A stretch of 64,000 nt of DNA from Sulfolobus islandicus Y.N.15.51. GTDB taxonomy: Archaea > Thermoproteota > Thermoprotei_A > Sulfolobales > Sulfolobaceae. The notes under the pieces were generated by a model that worked only from the letters and a program-made list of their open reading frames with translations, ran no database searches and had not been told where the DNA came from. Location: the NCBI RefSeq assembly GCF_000022485.1, contig NC_012623.1, forward strand, positions 1,824,501-1,888,500, written 5' to 3'. Positions 1-9,366 of the stretch are shown here, in pieces. The position numbers and the translations under genes were made by a program. Position 1 is the stretch's first letter. The number at the start of each line of letters is the position of its first letter.

Positions 1-699
1 TCGATGCATATTTTTGATTATAGTAAAGGTATGTTAGGTGCAAATGGTATAGTTGGTGGAGGAGCTCCTCATGCAGTAGGTGCAGCATTAGCGTTTAAAC
101 TTAAGGGTTTAGATCGTGTAGCTGCAGCGTTTATTGGAGATGGAGCTATGAATCAAGGTGTAGTTTTGGAATCTTTAAACCTCTCTGCCATATGGAAACT
201 TCCAGTAGTCTTTATAGTAGAAGATAACATGTATGCGATGTCGACTAGAAGTTTAGCCCCAGCTAAATTACAGCCTAGTCATTCTGCTGCTAAAAGTTAC
301 GTCGAGAGGGCTTTAGGTTTTGGAATACCCGCTGTAGAAGTGGATGGTATGGATGTACTAGCAGTTTATGAGGTGGCAAAAGAAGCTGTTGATAAGGCAA
401 GAAAAGGAGGAGGTCCATCCTTATTACACTGTAAGACTTACAGGTTTTTTGGACACTTTGAGGGAGATTCTTTAGTTTATAGGGATAAAGAGGAGGAAGA
501 GATGTGGAGAAAAAGAGATCCAATTACTCTATTTAGAGATAAACTTGTTTCAAATGATATCGTAAATCAAGAGGAACTGGATAAGATAGATAGAGAAGCT
601 AAAACCGAAATAGAGCAGGCATTGAAATTCGCTGAGGAAAGTCCATATCCTGAAGTGGAAGAGGCTCTAACTGACGTTTTTACAGATAATTCATATTAG
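1..699 (+). CDS. 2-oxoacid (pyruvate/acetoin-type) dehydrogenase E1 component, alpha subunit, 5'-partial
   Basis: The reading frame is open to the left edge, so the true start lies outside the window; the first visible ATG (base 4) is internal to a conserved G-S-M-H motif. The thiamine-diphosphate signature is visible: GDG at residues 45-47 and the closing N at 75 (counted from that ATG), followed later by the RxxGHxxGD-like segment. E1 alpha/beta decarboxylates a 2-oxoacid and passes the acyl group to lipoyl-E2 in the cytoplasm. It is followed within 12 bp by E1 beta, then an AcoX-like protein and E2. The AcoX neighbour favours an acetoin-dehydrogenase-like complex, but branched-chain 2-oxoacids are also possible. 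No E3 gene lies in the window. Confidence 0.9.
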   Translation, partial: SMHIFDYSKGMLGANGIVGGGAPHAVGAALAFKLKGLDRVAAAFIGDGAMNQGVVLESLNLSAIWKLPVVFIVEDNMYAMSTRSLAPAKLQPSHSAAKSYVERALGFGIPAVEVDGMDVLAVYEVAKEAVDKARKGGGPSLLHCKTYRFFGHFEGDSLVYRDKEEEEMWRKRDPITLFRDKLVSNDIVNQEELDKIDREAKTEIEQALKFAEESPYPEVEEALTDVFTDNSY

Positions 700-711
700 G
701 GTGATATGTAA

Positions 712-1686
712 ATGAGGCAGATAACGTTTACCGAAGCAATAACTGAAGCTTTAAGGCAAGAAATGGAAAAAGATCCCTCAGTCATATTAATAGGAGAAGA
801 TATAGGTGTTTATGGGGGCGCGTTTGGAGTAACCAAGGGTTTGGTAGAGAAATTTGGCTCAGATAGGGTTATTGATACTCCAATATCTGAGGCTGGATTT
901 ATAGGTGCTGCAGTAGGTGCTGCGCTAGCTGGCTTAAGACCAGTAGTAGAGCTAATGTTTGTAGATTTCTTTGGAGTAGCAATGGATCAGATCTATAATC
1001 AAATGGCTAAATTAAGGTACATGTCTGGAGGGCAATTGAAAGTTCCCCTTACTTTAAGGGCACCGATAGGGGCGGGAATAAGTGCTGCAGCTCAACATTC
1101 ACAAACTCTTTACTCAATTTTCGCACACGTACCTGGTTTAAAAGTAGTAGTACCCTCTACTCCTCATGACGCTAAAGGTTTATTGATCTCATCAATACAT
1201 GATGATAATCCAGTAGTATTCTTAGAACATAAGGTGTTATATGGGATAAAAGGTGAGGTACCTGAGGAAGAATACACTATACCTCTAGGCAAGGCAGATA
1301 TAAAAAGGGAAGGAAGTGACATAACAATAATTGGAATAGCCAGAACAGTATGGAATAGCTTAGAAGCTGCGGAGCAACTATCTAAGGAAGGTATAAGTGT
1401 AGAGGTTATTGATGTGAGATCAATAGTTCCTTTTGATAAGGAAACTGTTATTAAATCAGTTAAGAAGACAGGAAGAGTTGTAATTGTGGATGAGGATTAT
1501 GACAGATGTGGTTTCGCCTCATGGGTTTCTTCCATAATTGCAGATGAAGCTTTTGAATACTTGGATGCGCCAATAAAGAGAATAACCACTCCTAACGTCC
1601 CTATACCTTTCAGCCCTCCCTTAGAGCAATATATATTACCAGATTCCAAAAAGATTATTAATACAGTTAAATCCATATTGGGGTAA
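712..1686 (+). CDS. 2-oxoacid (acetoin/pyruvate-type) dehydrogenase E1 component, beta subunit
   Basis: A 324-residue protein of normal length for the E1 beta family. It has the N-terminal GEDIGVYGGAFGVTKGL segment that contributes to the thiamine-diphosphate pyrimidine site, then the transketolase C-terminal domain (from about residue 195) that holds the dimer together. It pairs with E1 alpha, whose stop lies 12 bp upstream, and is followed 7 bp downstream by the AcoX-like gene, so these are one transcript. The substrate (acetoin, pyruvate or branched 2-oxoacid) cannot be read from sequence alone. Confidence 0.92.
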   Translation: MRQITFTEAITEALRQEMEKDPSVILIGEDIGVYGGAFGVTKGLVEKFGSDRVIDTPISEAGFIGAAVGAALAGLRPVVELMFVDFFGVAMDQIYNQMAKLRYMSGGQLKVPLTLRAPIGAGISAAAQHSQTLYSIFAHVPGLKVVVPSTPHDAKGLLISSIHDDNPVVFLEHKVLYGIKGEVPEEEYTIPLGKADIKREGSDITIIGIARTVWNSLEAAEQLSKEGISVEVIDVRSIVPFDKETVIKSVKKTGRVVIVDEDYDRCGFASWVSSIIADEAFEYLDAPIKRITTPNVPIPFSPPLEQYILPDSKKIINTVKSILG

Positions 1687-1693
1687 ATTTTAG

Positions 1694-2713
1694 TTGACAT
1701 CTATAGGAATTATTATTAATCCTGAATCTGGGAGAGACATTAGAAGACTAGTTGCAAAAGCTACCTTTGTCTCTAATTACGCTAAAATAGATGCAATAAA
1801 GCGTTTTCTTTATGGGCTAAATATAACCAACTCTATCGAGGAAGTCGTATTTATGCCAGACTTTTACGGAATTTCCTTAGATATAATACGTGATATTAAG
1901 GATGATGTTAAGTTTAAGTTAAGGACTCTGGATATGAGGATAGAGAATACAGCAGATGATACTATTAATGCTTCAAAATACATGGTAGAGAATAGGGTAA
2001 GTGTCATAATAAGTGCTGGTGGAGATGGTACTCTCCGGGCAATATACAAAGGAGCAGGAGATAAGGTGCCAGTACTCGGTCTCTCTTTAGGAACAAATAA
2101 CGTCTTAGGTGCCTTATACGAACCAACAATTTTAGGAATGATCATGGGGCTTCTCCTTGAGAAGAATAATATTATCTCAAATGTAGTTGAAAGAATAAAG
2201 ACCATAAAGCTTTTTGTTAATAATGAATTTAAAAATTTGGCATTAGTAGATTTAACTTTTATGGATGGTTGGTATGTAGGAGCTAGAGCAATATGGGACG
2301 AATACTCATTAAGATATGCTTTTATCTCTAAGGGTGAATTGGGAGATGTCGGAATACCTTCAATAGTTAGTCTCGTTAGACCCATAACTTTTCAAGATGA
2401 TTTAGGTTTAATGGTAAAATTCGGGTTAGGTAAGATTAAGGTCAACGCAGCATTTGCACCTGGATTGGTAAAAGAAGTATTTATAGATGGAATTAATATA
2501 CTTAAACTCGGACAAGAGGTACACATACCTAGTGACAACTACGTTATTGCATTTGACGGAGAAAAGGAAATGATAGTGAATTCTAATGATGAGATAATGA
2601 TCAGAATAGATAGAGATGGTCCTCTCTTAGTTAGCATATCCAAGTCTTTAAATTATATAAACACTTATTATAAGGAAGAGATGGGTGAATTAAGATGGGC
2701 AAAGAAGTATTAA
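1694..2713 (+). CDS. AcoX-like protein, NAD-kinase/diacylglycerol-kinase fold
   Basis: It starts with TTG 7 bp after the E1 beta stop. The N-terminal NPESG (residues 9-13) and the GGDGT motif (109-113) are the phosphate-binding signatures of the NAD kinase-like fold, and the C-terminal beta-rich half resembles the same family. In bacteria a protein of this kind (AcoX) is encoded in acetoin-dehydrogenase operons with an unclear role. Its position between E1 beta and E2 reproduces that context, which is the main reason for the name. Its last 19 bp overlap the E2 start. Whether it phosphorylates NAD or another nucleotide is unknown. Confidence 0.75.
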   Translation: MTSIGIIINPESGRDIRRLVAKATFVSNYAKIDAIKRFLYGLNITNSIEEVVFMPDFYGISLDIIRDIKDDVKFKLRTLDMRIENTADDTINASKYMVENRVSVIISAGGDGTLRAIYKGAGDKVPVLGLSLGTNNVLGALYEPTILGMIMGLLLEKNNIISNVVERIKTIKLFVNNEFKNLALVDLTFMDGWYVGARAIWDEYSLRYAFISKGELGDVGIPSIVSLVRPITFQDDLGLMVKFGLGKIKVNAAFAPGLVKEVFIDGINILKLGQEVHIPSDNYVIAFDGEKEMIVNSNDEIMIRIDRDGPLLVSISKSLNYINTYYKEEMGELRWAKKY

Positions 2714-3879
2714 TGCCAAAGTTAGGTTTAACCATGACTAAAGGGAAAATAGTTCAATGGAAGAAAAAAGAAGGAGATAGAGTTCAAGAAGGAGAGGACT
2801 TAGTAATAATAGAAACTGAGAAAATAACAACTGCAGTAAAAGCAGTAGCTAGCGGTATCTTACTTAAGATTTACGCCAAAGAAGGTGAAGAGGTACCTGT
2901 TGGTCAAATAATAGCGTACATAGGTGAAATTGGAGAAAAACCCCCATCCTTATCTACTAAACCCACTTTGGTTAGTGAACAGCAACAAGGGCAATCAACT
3001 CGAATTGAAGAGGCTAAGGCAATAAGTGAAGTAAGAGCTTCACCTAGAGCTAGAAGGCTTGCTAAAGAAAAAGGAATAGATCTAGTTAAAATAAAGGGGA
3101 CTGGACCTGGAGGTATGATAACAGAAGATGATGTAATTAGAGAGTTAGAAAATATTGAAAAAGGAGTGAAATTCACTGCCACTGGTCTTAGAGTTAAAGA
3201 AGTGATACCAATGACTGCAATAAGGCAAGAAATAAGCAGAAGAATGGTTCAGAGCCTTCAGACAATGGCCCAAGTGACACTAAATATTGAGATTAATGCA
3301 AATTCGTTAGTTAAAATAAAAAATGAAGTAGAGTCTAAGTATAGCATGAAAATTACTTATACAGACGTTCTAGTTAAAGTAGTAGCTAAACTCATCAGAA
3401 GTCATCCATTTCTAAACGCAACACTAGAGGGCGATCAAATAAAGATAATTGAGGATGTTAATATAGGAATAGCTGTGGCTCTAGATCAAGGATTAATAGT
3501 ACCAGTAATAAGGAACGCAGATATTAAGCCAATTACTGAAATAGTAAAAGAAAGTCATGAACTAGCGGATAAGGCTAGAGAAAACAAGTTAAATCCCGAC
3601 GAAGTAACAGGAGGAACGTTTACGATAAGTAATTTAGGAATGTATGATATAGATTCATTTACACCAATTATAAATCCTCCTCAAACTGCTATATTGGGAG
3701 TAGGTAGGATAAGAAAGGCACCAGTTGTAATAGGCGATAATATCTCAATCGGTTACGTTATGTGGCTAAGTTTAACATTTGATCATAGAGTGTTAGATGG
3801 ACATACCGCTGCTAAGTTCTTGAAAGAGCTTACTGAAATATTAGAGGATGAGAATAGATTGAGAGCGTTTTTAAGTTAG
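2695..3879 (+). CDS. Dihydrolipoamide acyltransferase (E2) of a 2-oxoacid dehydrogenase complex
   Basis: Domains in order: lipoyl domain (about 1-80) with the lipoylated lysine in ETEKITT (K43); peripheral-subunit-binding domain (about 112-150, starting ASPRARRLAKEKGIDL); catalytic acyltransferase domain (about 165-394) ending with the active-site HRVLDG motif (H364, D368). All features needed for a working E2 are present. It overlaps the AcoX-like gene by 19 bp, so translation is probably coupled. E2 transfers the acyl group from lipoamide to CoA and forms the complex core; the partner E3 must come from elsewhere in the genome. Confidence 0.93.
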   Translation: MGKEVLMPKLGLTMTKGKIVQWKKKEGDRVQEGEDLVIIETEKITTAVKAVASGILLKIYAKEGEEVPVGQIIAYIGEIGEKPPSLSTKPTLVSEQQQGQSTRIEEAKAISEVRASPRARRLAKEKGIDLVKIKGTGPGGMITEDDVIRELENIEKGVKFTATGLRVKEVIPMTAIRQEISRRMVQSLQTMAQVTLNIEINANSLVKIKNEVESKYSMKITYTDVLVKVVAKLIRSHPFLNATLEGDQIKIIEDVNIGIAVALDQGLIVPVIRNADIKPITEIVKESHELADKARENKLNPDEVTGGTFTISNLGMYDIDSFTPIINPPQTAILGVGRIRKAPVVIGDNISIGYVMWLSLTFDHRVLDGHTAAKFLKELTEILEDENRLRAFLS

Positions 3880-4427
3880 GAATCTATTCCATCTTGAACG
3901 GTAAATCCAAAACATCTTATTTAGGTAATTAGTAGGTGTTTAATACCTTCTATGCTCTTACTGGTTAGAATTACACTTTTTAATATTTAGCTCAGCCATT
4001 AAAGTATGGATTTAGGGGGTTTGTTTTTCATTTAGTCTAGTTGGCATTATGCTTCTCTTTTCATCGACGTTAAATAAATTTAATATTTCAGATATTTAAG
4101 AAAAATATTGTTTATTAACTATAATTGTTAGAAAAATATGATATTTTACTCGAATTGAATAAGTATAATTCAATTTATTATAAGTTTTAATTTATCTTGA
4201 GATAAATTAGATTCCCATACTGACGTAGTTTCTAACTGTCTGAATTATGCCCTGCAATTATTTTTGTAAAACGAATTTGGGGTCTAAGGAATAGTCAAAT
4301 GTATATATTAATGAAAAGTATACATCTCATTCCTTTTTAAATATATGTACAAATCTATCAAACCACTAAATGTATTAATAAATTTTTATAGATAGGTTTA
4401 AATAACATAATTTAGGTTAATATCCAG
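3880..4427. other. Gene-free A+T-rich interval between the E2 operon and the lactonase-like gene
   Basis: There is no convincing reading frame in these 548 bp. It contains an imperfect dyad (ATTGAAT near 4153, ATTCAAT near 4167) that could be an operator, and at its right end the TATA box of the downstream gene. I see no RNA gene. Confidence 0.5.
4397..4404 (+). promoter_or_regulatory. TATA box of the lactonase-like gene
   Basis: TTTAAATA lies about 24-31 bp upstream of the ATG at 4428, the usual archaeal spacing for a start site at or next to the initiation codon. This supports the chosen start and suggests a leaderless mRNA covering this gene and the dehydrogenase that follows. Confidence 0.5.
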
Positions 4428-5243
4428 ATGAAAGCGAAGAAAATATATCTCCTAGATTTAGGTATGTTAGGAGGAGATTCTGGTTGGTTTTTACCAGGAG
4501 CTGCAGGAGGAGCTAAAACATATAGTAATAGAAATGCCACAAGTCAGTGGATTGAAATCCCAGTCTCAGCAGCGTTAATTGAGCATCCAGAAGGATATAT
4601 TCTCTTAGATACTGGAATAGCACCAGATGCAATGCAGACACATGAAAAAGGTTTAATGGAAGCATTTCCTATTATAAAATTTTCAGAGGAAAATAAGTTA
4701 GAAAAACAATTGGCTTTAGTTAATGTAAAGCCAGAGGACATTAAAGCAGTTGTAATATCTCATTTACATTTGGACCATATAGGCCAGGCGGGAATATTTA
4801 AAGATTTGAGAACACCAATTTTCGTACAAAAGAAGGAATTAGAGTATGCCTTATTAATGTTATGGCAGGGTAAGGGAGGAGCGTATGATTATTCTGATTT
4901 AGCGCCTTTAAGAGGGGCTAATTGGATTCCAATAGCAGATGAGAAATTTGAGATTGCTGAAGGAGTTATAGCAGAATTCACTGGCGGACATACACCAGGA
5001 CATCAAGTTCTTCACGTTATTACAGAAGCTGGTAACACTTATATTCTAACTGGAGATTATTTACACTTAGTTAAGGAAATGGAGATAGAGGCTAAAGGAT
5101 GGCTTCTTGGCGATGCTGAAGAATGGCACACTTATATTAGAAAATTAAAGTATTTAGTATCTAAGCCTAAGACTAAATTGGTAGCAGGGCATGATGTAAA
5201 CCTTTGGAACACTTATCCTAAAGCACCTAAAGCATTAGAGTGA
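4428..5243 (+). CDS. Metallo-beta-lactamase-fold hydrolase, AHL-lactonase (AiiA/AttM)-like
   Basis: A 271-residue protein with the zinc-binding HLHLDH motif at 112-117, followed by the later GGHTPGH and TGDYLH segments that supply further metal ligands in the lactonase branch of the superfamily. The family hydrolyses lactones, including acyl-homoserine lactones; in this setting a sugar-acid or hydroxyacid lactone is as likely, so substrate is open. The dehydrogenase stop-start gap is 7 bp, so the two are probably co-transcribed. A paralogue with the same layout lies at 51718-52527. Confidence 0.8.
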   Translation: MKAKKIYLLDLGMLGGDSGWFLPGAAGGAKTYSNRNATSQWIEIPVSAALIEHPEGYILLDTGIAPDAMQTHEKGLMEAFPIIKFSEENKLEKQLALVNVKPEDIKAVVISHLHLDHIGQAGIFKDLRTPIFVQKKELEYALLMLWQGKGGAYDYSDLAPLRGANWIPIADEKFEIAEGVIAEFTGGHTPGHQVLHVITEAGNTYILTGDYLHLVKEMEIEAKGWLLGDAEEWHTYIRKLKYLVSKPKTKLVAGHDVNLWNTYPKAPKALE

Positions 5244-5249
5244 TATTTT

Positions 5250-6545
5250 ATGAGTAATGCTAATTACATAGCTTATACGCCTACCAACGATTCTGTTTTT
5301 GTGATAGAAGTTCCTAGGATAAAATTTGGATTAGGAGCTGTTAAGGAAGTAGGCTTTGAAGCTAAGAGGTTAGGCTTTAAGAGTGTGCTTCTAGTAGTTG
5401 GCAAAAGGCTTTCACAAAGTAAATTAACAGAAGAGGTCATACAAAAACTAGAAGAAGCTTCCATATCAGTAAAGAAAATAGAAGAAGTTAAAGTTGAACC
5501 AGATGATGAAGCGCTAATAGAGGCATATAAGAAAATAAAGGATGAGAGAGTTGATGGTTTTGTAGCGCTAGGTGGAGGATCTACAATAGATACAGCTAAA
5601 GTTTTGGATTTACTTCACACATATCCAGCTGAGTTATCAGAATATATAAATGCACCAATAGGTAAGGGTAGTGTTCCACCAGGACCAATAAAGCCTTTAA
5701 TAGCAATCCCTACTACTGCTGGCACGGGAAGTGAAAGTACGGCAGTAGCGGTATTAGACGTTAAGTCTTTAAAAGTTAAAACGGGTATAAGTAATCCCTA
5801 TATAAGACCTGCAGTAGCATTAGTAGATCCATTAACTACTTTAACTTTACCCCCTATGGTAACTGCATCTACTGGTTTAGATGTTCTAAATCACGCGATA
5901 GAATCATTTACTTCTAGGCCATATACTTCTAGACAAATTCCAGAATCTCCTCTGAAAAGAGCAGTCTATGCTGGATCTACGCCAGTAGGTGATATTTTCG
6001 CATCTAAGGCGATAGAATGGGTGAATCGATATTTAAGAAGAGCAGTAGCAAATCCTAATGATATTGAAGCTAGGTACTATATGATGTTAGGTGCAAGTAT
6101 AGCAGGCATAGGCTTTGGTCATGCAGGAGTTCATTTACCTCATGCAATGGCCTATCCTATTGCAGGTATGGTAGAGAAATGGTACCCTCCAGATTATGAT
6201 TTCGGATATGCTATAGTTCCCCACGGAATTTCTACTGCTATACCAGCAGCTTATGCTTTTAGATATTTAGCTAAATTTTATCCAGAAAGATTTGCTGAAG
6301 TTTTAAGAATAATGGGTATAGAAACTAGTAATGACCCTAAGGAAATATCTGAGACAATTTCCGAATATTATTTACATTTACTTGAAGACCTTTCCATACC
6401 TACAAAGCTGAGAGATATAGGATTCTCAGAATCACATTTAGATAAATTAGTAGAGGGTACGTTAGCTCAGAGAAGATTACTTGAGCAGTCACCTAAAAGG
6501 TTATCTAGAGAGGAATTAAAAAAGATTTTTATGGAAGCTATTTGA
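5250..6545 (+). CDS. Iron-containing alcohol dehydrogenase, hydroxyacid-oxoacid transhydrogenase (HOT/ADHFE1)-like
   Basis: The nucleotide-binding GGGSTIDTAK motif is at about 108-117 and PTTAGTGSE follows near 158. The GFGHAGVHLPHAMAYPI segment strongly resembles the metal-binding stretch of the ADHFE1/HOT branch, and the 431-residue length also fits that branch rather than the shorter (about 385 aa) ADHs. HOT couples oxidation of a hydroxyacid such as 4-hydroxybutyrate to reduction of a 2-oxoacid. Together with the upstream lactonase this suggests lactone opening followed by oxidation of the released hydroxyacid; that pairing is inference. Confidence 0.8.
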   Translation: MSNANYIAYTPTNDSVFVIEVPRIKFGLGAVKEVGFEAKRLGFKSVLLVVGKRLSQSKLTEEVIQKLEEASISVKKIEEVKVEPDDEALIEAYKKIKDERVDGFVALGGGSTIDTAKVLDLLHTYPAELSEYINAPIGKGSVPPGPIKPLIAIPTTAGTGSESTAVAVLDVKSLKVKTGISNPYIRPAVALVDPLTTLTLPPMVTASTGLDVLNHAIESFTSRPYTSRQIPESPLKRAVYAGSTPVGDIFASKAIEWVNRYLRRAVANPNDIEARYYMMLGASIAGIGFGHAGVHLPHAMAYPIAGMVEKWYPPDYDFGYAIVPHGISTAIPAAYAFRYLAKFYPERFAEVLRIMGIETSNDPKEISETISEYYLHLLEDLSIPTKLRDIGFSESHLDKLVEGTLAQRRLLEQSPKRLSREELKKIFMEAI

Positions 6546-6547
6546 CT

Positions 6548-7972
6548 TTATTTTTTCTTTCTTTGATCTAAAAATACTTGCAATTTATATCCTGTCCAAA
6601 CTGTTTGCCCAGGCTTAACCCATTCTATTTCTATATCATCTGGACTTATTCCAATTTTATTAGCTAAGATCTCCCTAGCCTCCCTATCATAATTAGCATC
6701 CACTTCACTCCTCCTAGTTTCAATCCCAATTTTCAACTTATCCATTTGATTGTCATAAACTAAAATATTAAACATGCCAGTAGTGTCTTGGATTTCATTT
6801 ATGGCATCTTCTATATAAATTGGCAAAAGTAATTTCCCTTTTACTGTAAACATCCATTCTACCCTTCCCGGTATTGGCTCAGCAAATCGCATATGAGTAA
6901 TACCATACTTAGGATCTGGGTCAATTAGAAATTCATTCTTTACATAATCTCCTAAACTATAACGGATTAGGGGCATTGTAAAATGATTAAGTAATGTTGC
7001 TATTAATTCACCCCTTTCGCCTTCTGATACTGATTCATCAGTCTTAGGATCTACTACGTCAAATATCTCCATATCTTCCCATATTACTAATTGCCCATCT
7101 AAACCTGGAACCTCAATAGCCATATGCCCATCAGTAGTACCCCAAACACTTATTGCCAGTTTAGCATTCGGATGAACTTTAAAAAGTTTCTTTTTGGTAT
7201 TTTCTGCTGCTGCTCCACCATGTAACAGAAGTACTTTGAATGGAGTCTCCCAACCCTCTAACAAAGCCTCTTCTCCTATTAACCTATGTAACCAAGGTGT
7301 TGTAGCAAATACGTCAACTTTCCAGAGTTTAAATATTAAATTATGTCTATTTTTCCAGTTAAAATACGTTTCACCTCCACCAGCTATTGCAGTAGCTCCA
7401 CATCTCCACATTGCGGTCTCAACTAATGGCGGACCCCAACTATAAAATCCACTCATATTTAGGTAATTTGCATAAACCTTAGTTGGCTTAACCTCTGCAA
7501 AAGTCCATAAATATCTAGCTTGTGCCTCCTCAAAATAGTCTAATTCTAATGCACCCCAACCTTGAAAAGTAGGTAAGCCAGTGGATCCGGAAGTAGCTCC
7601 AACAAACCTAATCCTTTTAGCTAATTCTGGAACGAAAATTGATCCAAATGGTGGATTTTGTTGTAAGTCTTTTCTTAGCTCATCTTTTCTTAAGACTGGT
7701 ATCTTAATAATATCTCTCCAATCCTTAATCATATCCGGTTCGAATCCCTTACTCTTCCAAAACTTCCTATAAAACTCCACATGATCCCAGGCCCATTTTA
7801 CAATCCTTTTAAGCCTAAAAGTCTTTAATTTCTCTAACTCCTCCCTAGGCATTGTCATTATTTTCTTATTCCATAAAACTTCTGATGATGATGGTGGGTA
7901 ATCTGTTCTGATTGATGCCTCTTGCCTTAACTCTTTATGAATTGCTTCATATTCTTCTAAAACTGTAGTCAT
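6548..7972 (-). CDS. Phenylacetate-CoA ligase-like AMP-forming acyl-CoA ligase
   Basis: It belongs to the PaaK-type adenylate-forming enzymes: the P-loop-like [11 protein letters not shown] segment near residue 138, the YSLGDYV motif that binds AMP, and a short C-terminal domain. It activates an aryl or other carboxylic acid to its CoA ester in the cytoplasm. The frame extends 15 codons further upstream, but I place the start at 7972 because a TATA-like element lies about 27 bp upstream of it. It is convergent with the transhydrogenase gene (2 bp apart). The acid activated is not certain; phenylacetate is the family prototype. Confidence 0.8.
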   Translation of the reverse strand: MTTVLEEYEAIHKELRQEASIRTDYPPSSSEVLWNKKIMTMPREELEKLKTFRLKRIVKWAWDHVEFYRKFWKSKGFEPDMIKDWRDIIKIPVLRKDELRKDLQQNPPFGSIFVPELAKRIRFVGATSGSTGLPTFQGWGALELDYFEEAQARYLWTFAEVKPTKVYANYLNMSGFYSWGPPLVETAMWRCGATAIAGGGETYFNWKNRHNLIFKLWKVDVFATTPWLHRLIGEEALLEGWETPFKVLLLHGGAAAENTKKKLFKVHPNAKLAISVWGTTDGHMAIEVPGLDGQLVIWEDMEIFDVVDPKTDESVSEGERGELIATLLNHFTMPLIRYSLGDYVKNEFLIDPDPKYGITHMRFAEPIPGRVEWMFTVKGKLLLPIYIEDAINEIQDTTGMFNILVYDNQMDKLKIGIETRRSEVDANYDREAREILANKIGISPDDIEIEWVKPGQTVWTGYKLQVFLDQRKKK

Positions 7973-7994
7973 TAATATACAATTGACTAAAAAG

Positions 7995-8002
7995 TTTAAA
8001 AA
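7995..8002 (-). promoter_or_regulatory. TATA-like element of the PaaK-like gene
   Basis: On the minus strand this reads TTTTTAAA, centred about 27 bp upstream of the ATG at 7972. It would lie inside the gene's 5' end if the longer start were used, so it decides for the shorter protein. Confidence 0.45.
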
Positions 8003-8265
8003 GTTTATGCTATACATTATCTAGTAATTCATTTATTTTTGTCATCATATTTTTATATAGATTATTAATGAGCAGTTTATTTATAGTAGATATTAATCTA
8101 TAATCTTCTTATTTGATATTGTTTAACAAAAATATATTGAATACTCTCTAATATTCCATATTTTTAAGTACTCCTATTTTCGCTTCTAACATGGTTTAGA
8201 TTATAAGATTGACGTCTGTTGGGATTTTTTGAATCCATTCCTTATATAAGAACTTGAAATCTTAA

Positions 8266-8634
8266 TTAAGTTAGATTATCTTTATATTTCAATAGAATAT
8301 CAACAACTTTCCTTTTTAGTTCATAAACCATTTCTATATCTAAACTATCTTCATGAAAACCATCTTCGTGAAGTTTCCACGCGTTTTTCCACATAGTAAA
8401 AATACCTGGTAAAGAGGGATCGAGAAGTCGTGCAGCTTTAAATAATATTTCGGCTTTCCATCTTCCCTTTTTAGAAACTTCTTCAAGAACACTAACGAGC
8501 CTAAATCTATTAGATAATATTTTTATTGCCTCTTCAGCAGCCTTATAATATTTTTCAGAAGCTTGAACAGTATCCCCTCTCCTTAAAAACTCCTCAGCCT
8601 CCTCTAAGTAACTTATTATATTTTTCATTTGCAA
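8266..8634 (-). CDS. PaREP1 family protein (second of a tandem pair)
   Basis: A 122-residue helical protein whose N-terminal YLEEAEEFLRRGDTVQASEK segment is typical of the crenarchaeal PaREP1 family, a family of unknown function. It starts 41 bp inside the 3' end of the upstream paralogue, in another frame. The coding DNA for its N-terminal segment is part of an exact 93-bp repeat shared with that paralogue, while the remainders are clearly different in sequence. A nearer start (two codons in) is also possible. Confidence 0.75.
   Translation of the reverse strand: MQMKNIISYLEEAEEFLRRGDTVQASEKYYKAAEEAIKILSNRFRLVSVLEEVSKKGRWKAEILFKAARLLDPSLPGIFTMWKNAWKLHEDGFHEDSLDIEMVYELKRKVVDILLKYKDNLT
8515..8607. 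repeat. 93-bp direct repeat, copy 1 (inside the second PaREP1 gene)
   Basis: By eye this stretch is identical over 93 bp to 8843-8935, diverging immediately on both sides. It encodes the conserved N-terminal PaREP1 segment in both genes. Exact identity next to divergent flanks points to recent duplication or gene conversion. Confidence 0.85.
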
Positions 8635-8974
8635 TTTCCACTAATTTAGCTACGTCATTAGCTAATAACTTTAACGTCTCTAAATCTAAATTGACAGTAT
8701 AGATTGCAGTCGCGCTGTTCCAATACTCTATTATGTCTTCGCCAAGAAATTTGGATATCTGATAAACGGCTCTATTAAGAAATTTTAAGCTCCATCCTTC
8801 TTTCTTAACACTATCTAATATTTCTAGATTTAAAGACAGTGCTAATATTTTTATTGCCTCTTCAGCAGCCTTATAATATTTTTCAGAAGCTTGAACAGTA
8901 TCCCCTCTCCTTAAAAACTCCTCAGCCTCCTCTAAATATACATCAGCAGAAGATTTGAGTATTTGACTATTCAT
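8594..8974 (-). CDS. PaREP1 family protein (first of a tandem pair)
   Basis: A 126-residue protein with the same N-terminal PaREP1 signature as its neighbour downstream (8266-8634), here at residues 13-45. The C-terminal half is different. The two genes overlap and presumably are co-expressed. The family is common in hyperthermophilic Crenarchaeota and sometimes lies near toxin-antitoxin genes, as here (VapBC begins at 9367). No function is assigned. Confidence 0.75.
   Translation of the reverse strand: MNSQILKSSADVYLEEAEEFLRRGDTVQASEKYYKAAEEAIKILALSLNLEILDSVKKEGWSLKFLNRAVYQISKFLGEDIIEYWNSATAIYTVNLDLETLKLLANDVAKLVEIANEKYNKLLRGG
8843..8935. repeat. 93-bp direct repeat, copy 2 (inside the first PaREP1 gene)
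   Basis: Partner of 8515-8607; see that entry. The start-to-start spacing is 328 bp, so the two PaREP1 genes use the repeat in the same relative position but with different downstream sequence. Confidence 0.85.
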
Positions 8975-9366
8975 TATACTATATTATTTTTAGGAAGTAA
9001 TAAAAATGTATTGTCCCTTACATTATGGATAACTAATTTTATTAATTTGGTATAAATCACATATTTGGAAATTTATATTCAACTGAACGTGAGATTTATT
9101 TACTAGTAAGAGAAGCGATATTATATTTTTCAAAAATTTCACATCAATAAAAACTGATTTGAAGAATTCAAACTAAATTTTAAATGAATGAAATTGCTGC
9201 CACACATAAGATCATAACTATCAGAAACCTCTCATGGTAATTAAATTTTCGGCTAAATTATTTAGACCTGCTAGAGGCTAATAGTGCTTAGAAACTTATC
9301 GGATTTGCTACTGAGTTGTAGTAGTTACTAGTAAAGTTTATATATTAGTAATTCTCATCCTTTACT
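8975..9366. other. Gene-free interval upstream of vapB
   Basis: No plausible gene. Bases about 9167-9207 resemble the sequence left of the ISC796 copy at 44811 (shared core AAATGAATGAAATTG then TG...CCACAC), so this may be the end of a dispersed element. Bases about 9288-9311 resemble 11132-11155 (TTAGAAnCTTATCnGATTT). The TATA box of vapB is at the right end. Confidence 0.5.
9337..9344 (+). promoter_or_regulatory. TATA box of the vapBC operon
   Basis: TTTATATA ends 22 bp before the ATG at 9367, which gives a leaderless transcript. In VapBC systems this region is normally bound by the VapB-VapC complex for autoregulation; I see no clear palindrome that would be the operator. Confidence 0.6.

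Noticed and set aside
1864-2385. A 173-codon frame antisense to the AcoX-like gene
   Set aside because: No family features and no promoter; the sense frame has the GGDGT motif and fits the operon.
1-3879. An E3 (dihydrolipoamide dehydrogenase) gene completing the 2-oxoacid dehydrogenase operon
   Set aside because: No frame with the paired FAD/NAD motifs and the C-x4-C redox pair is present near the operon; E3 must be elsewhere.
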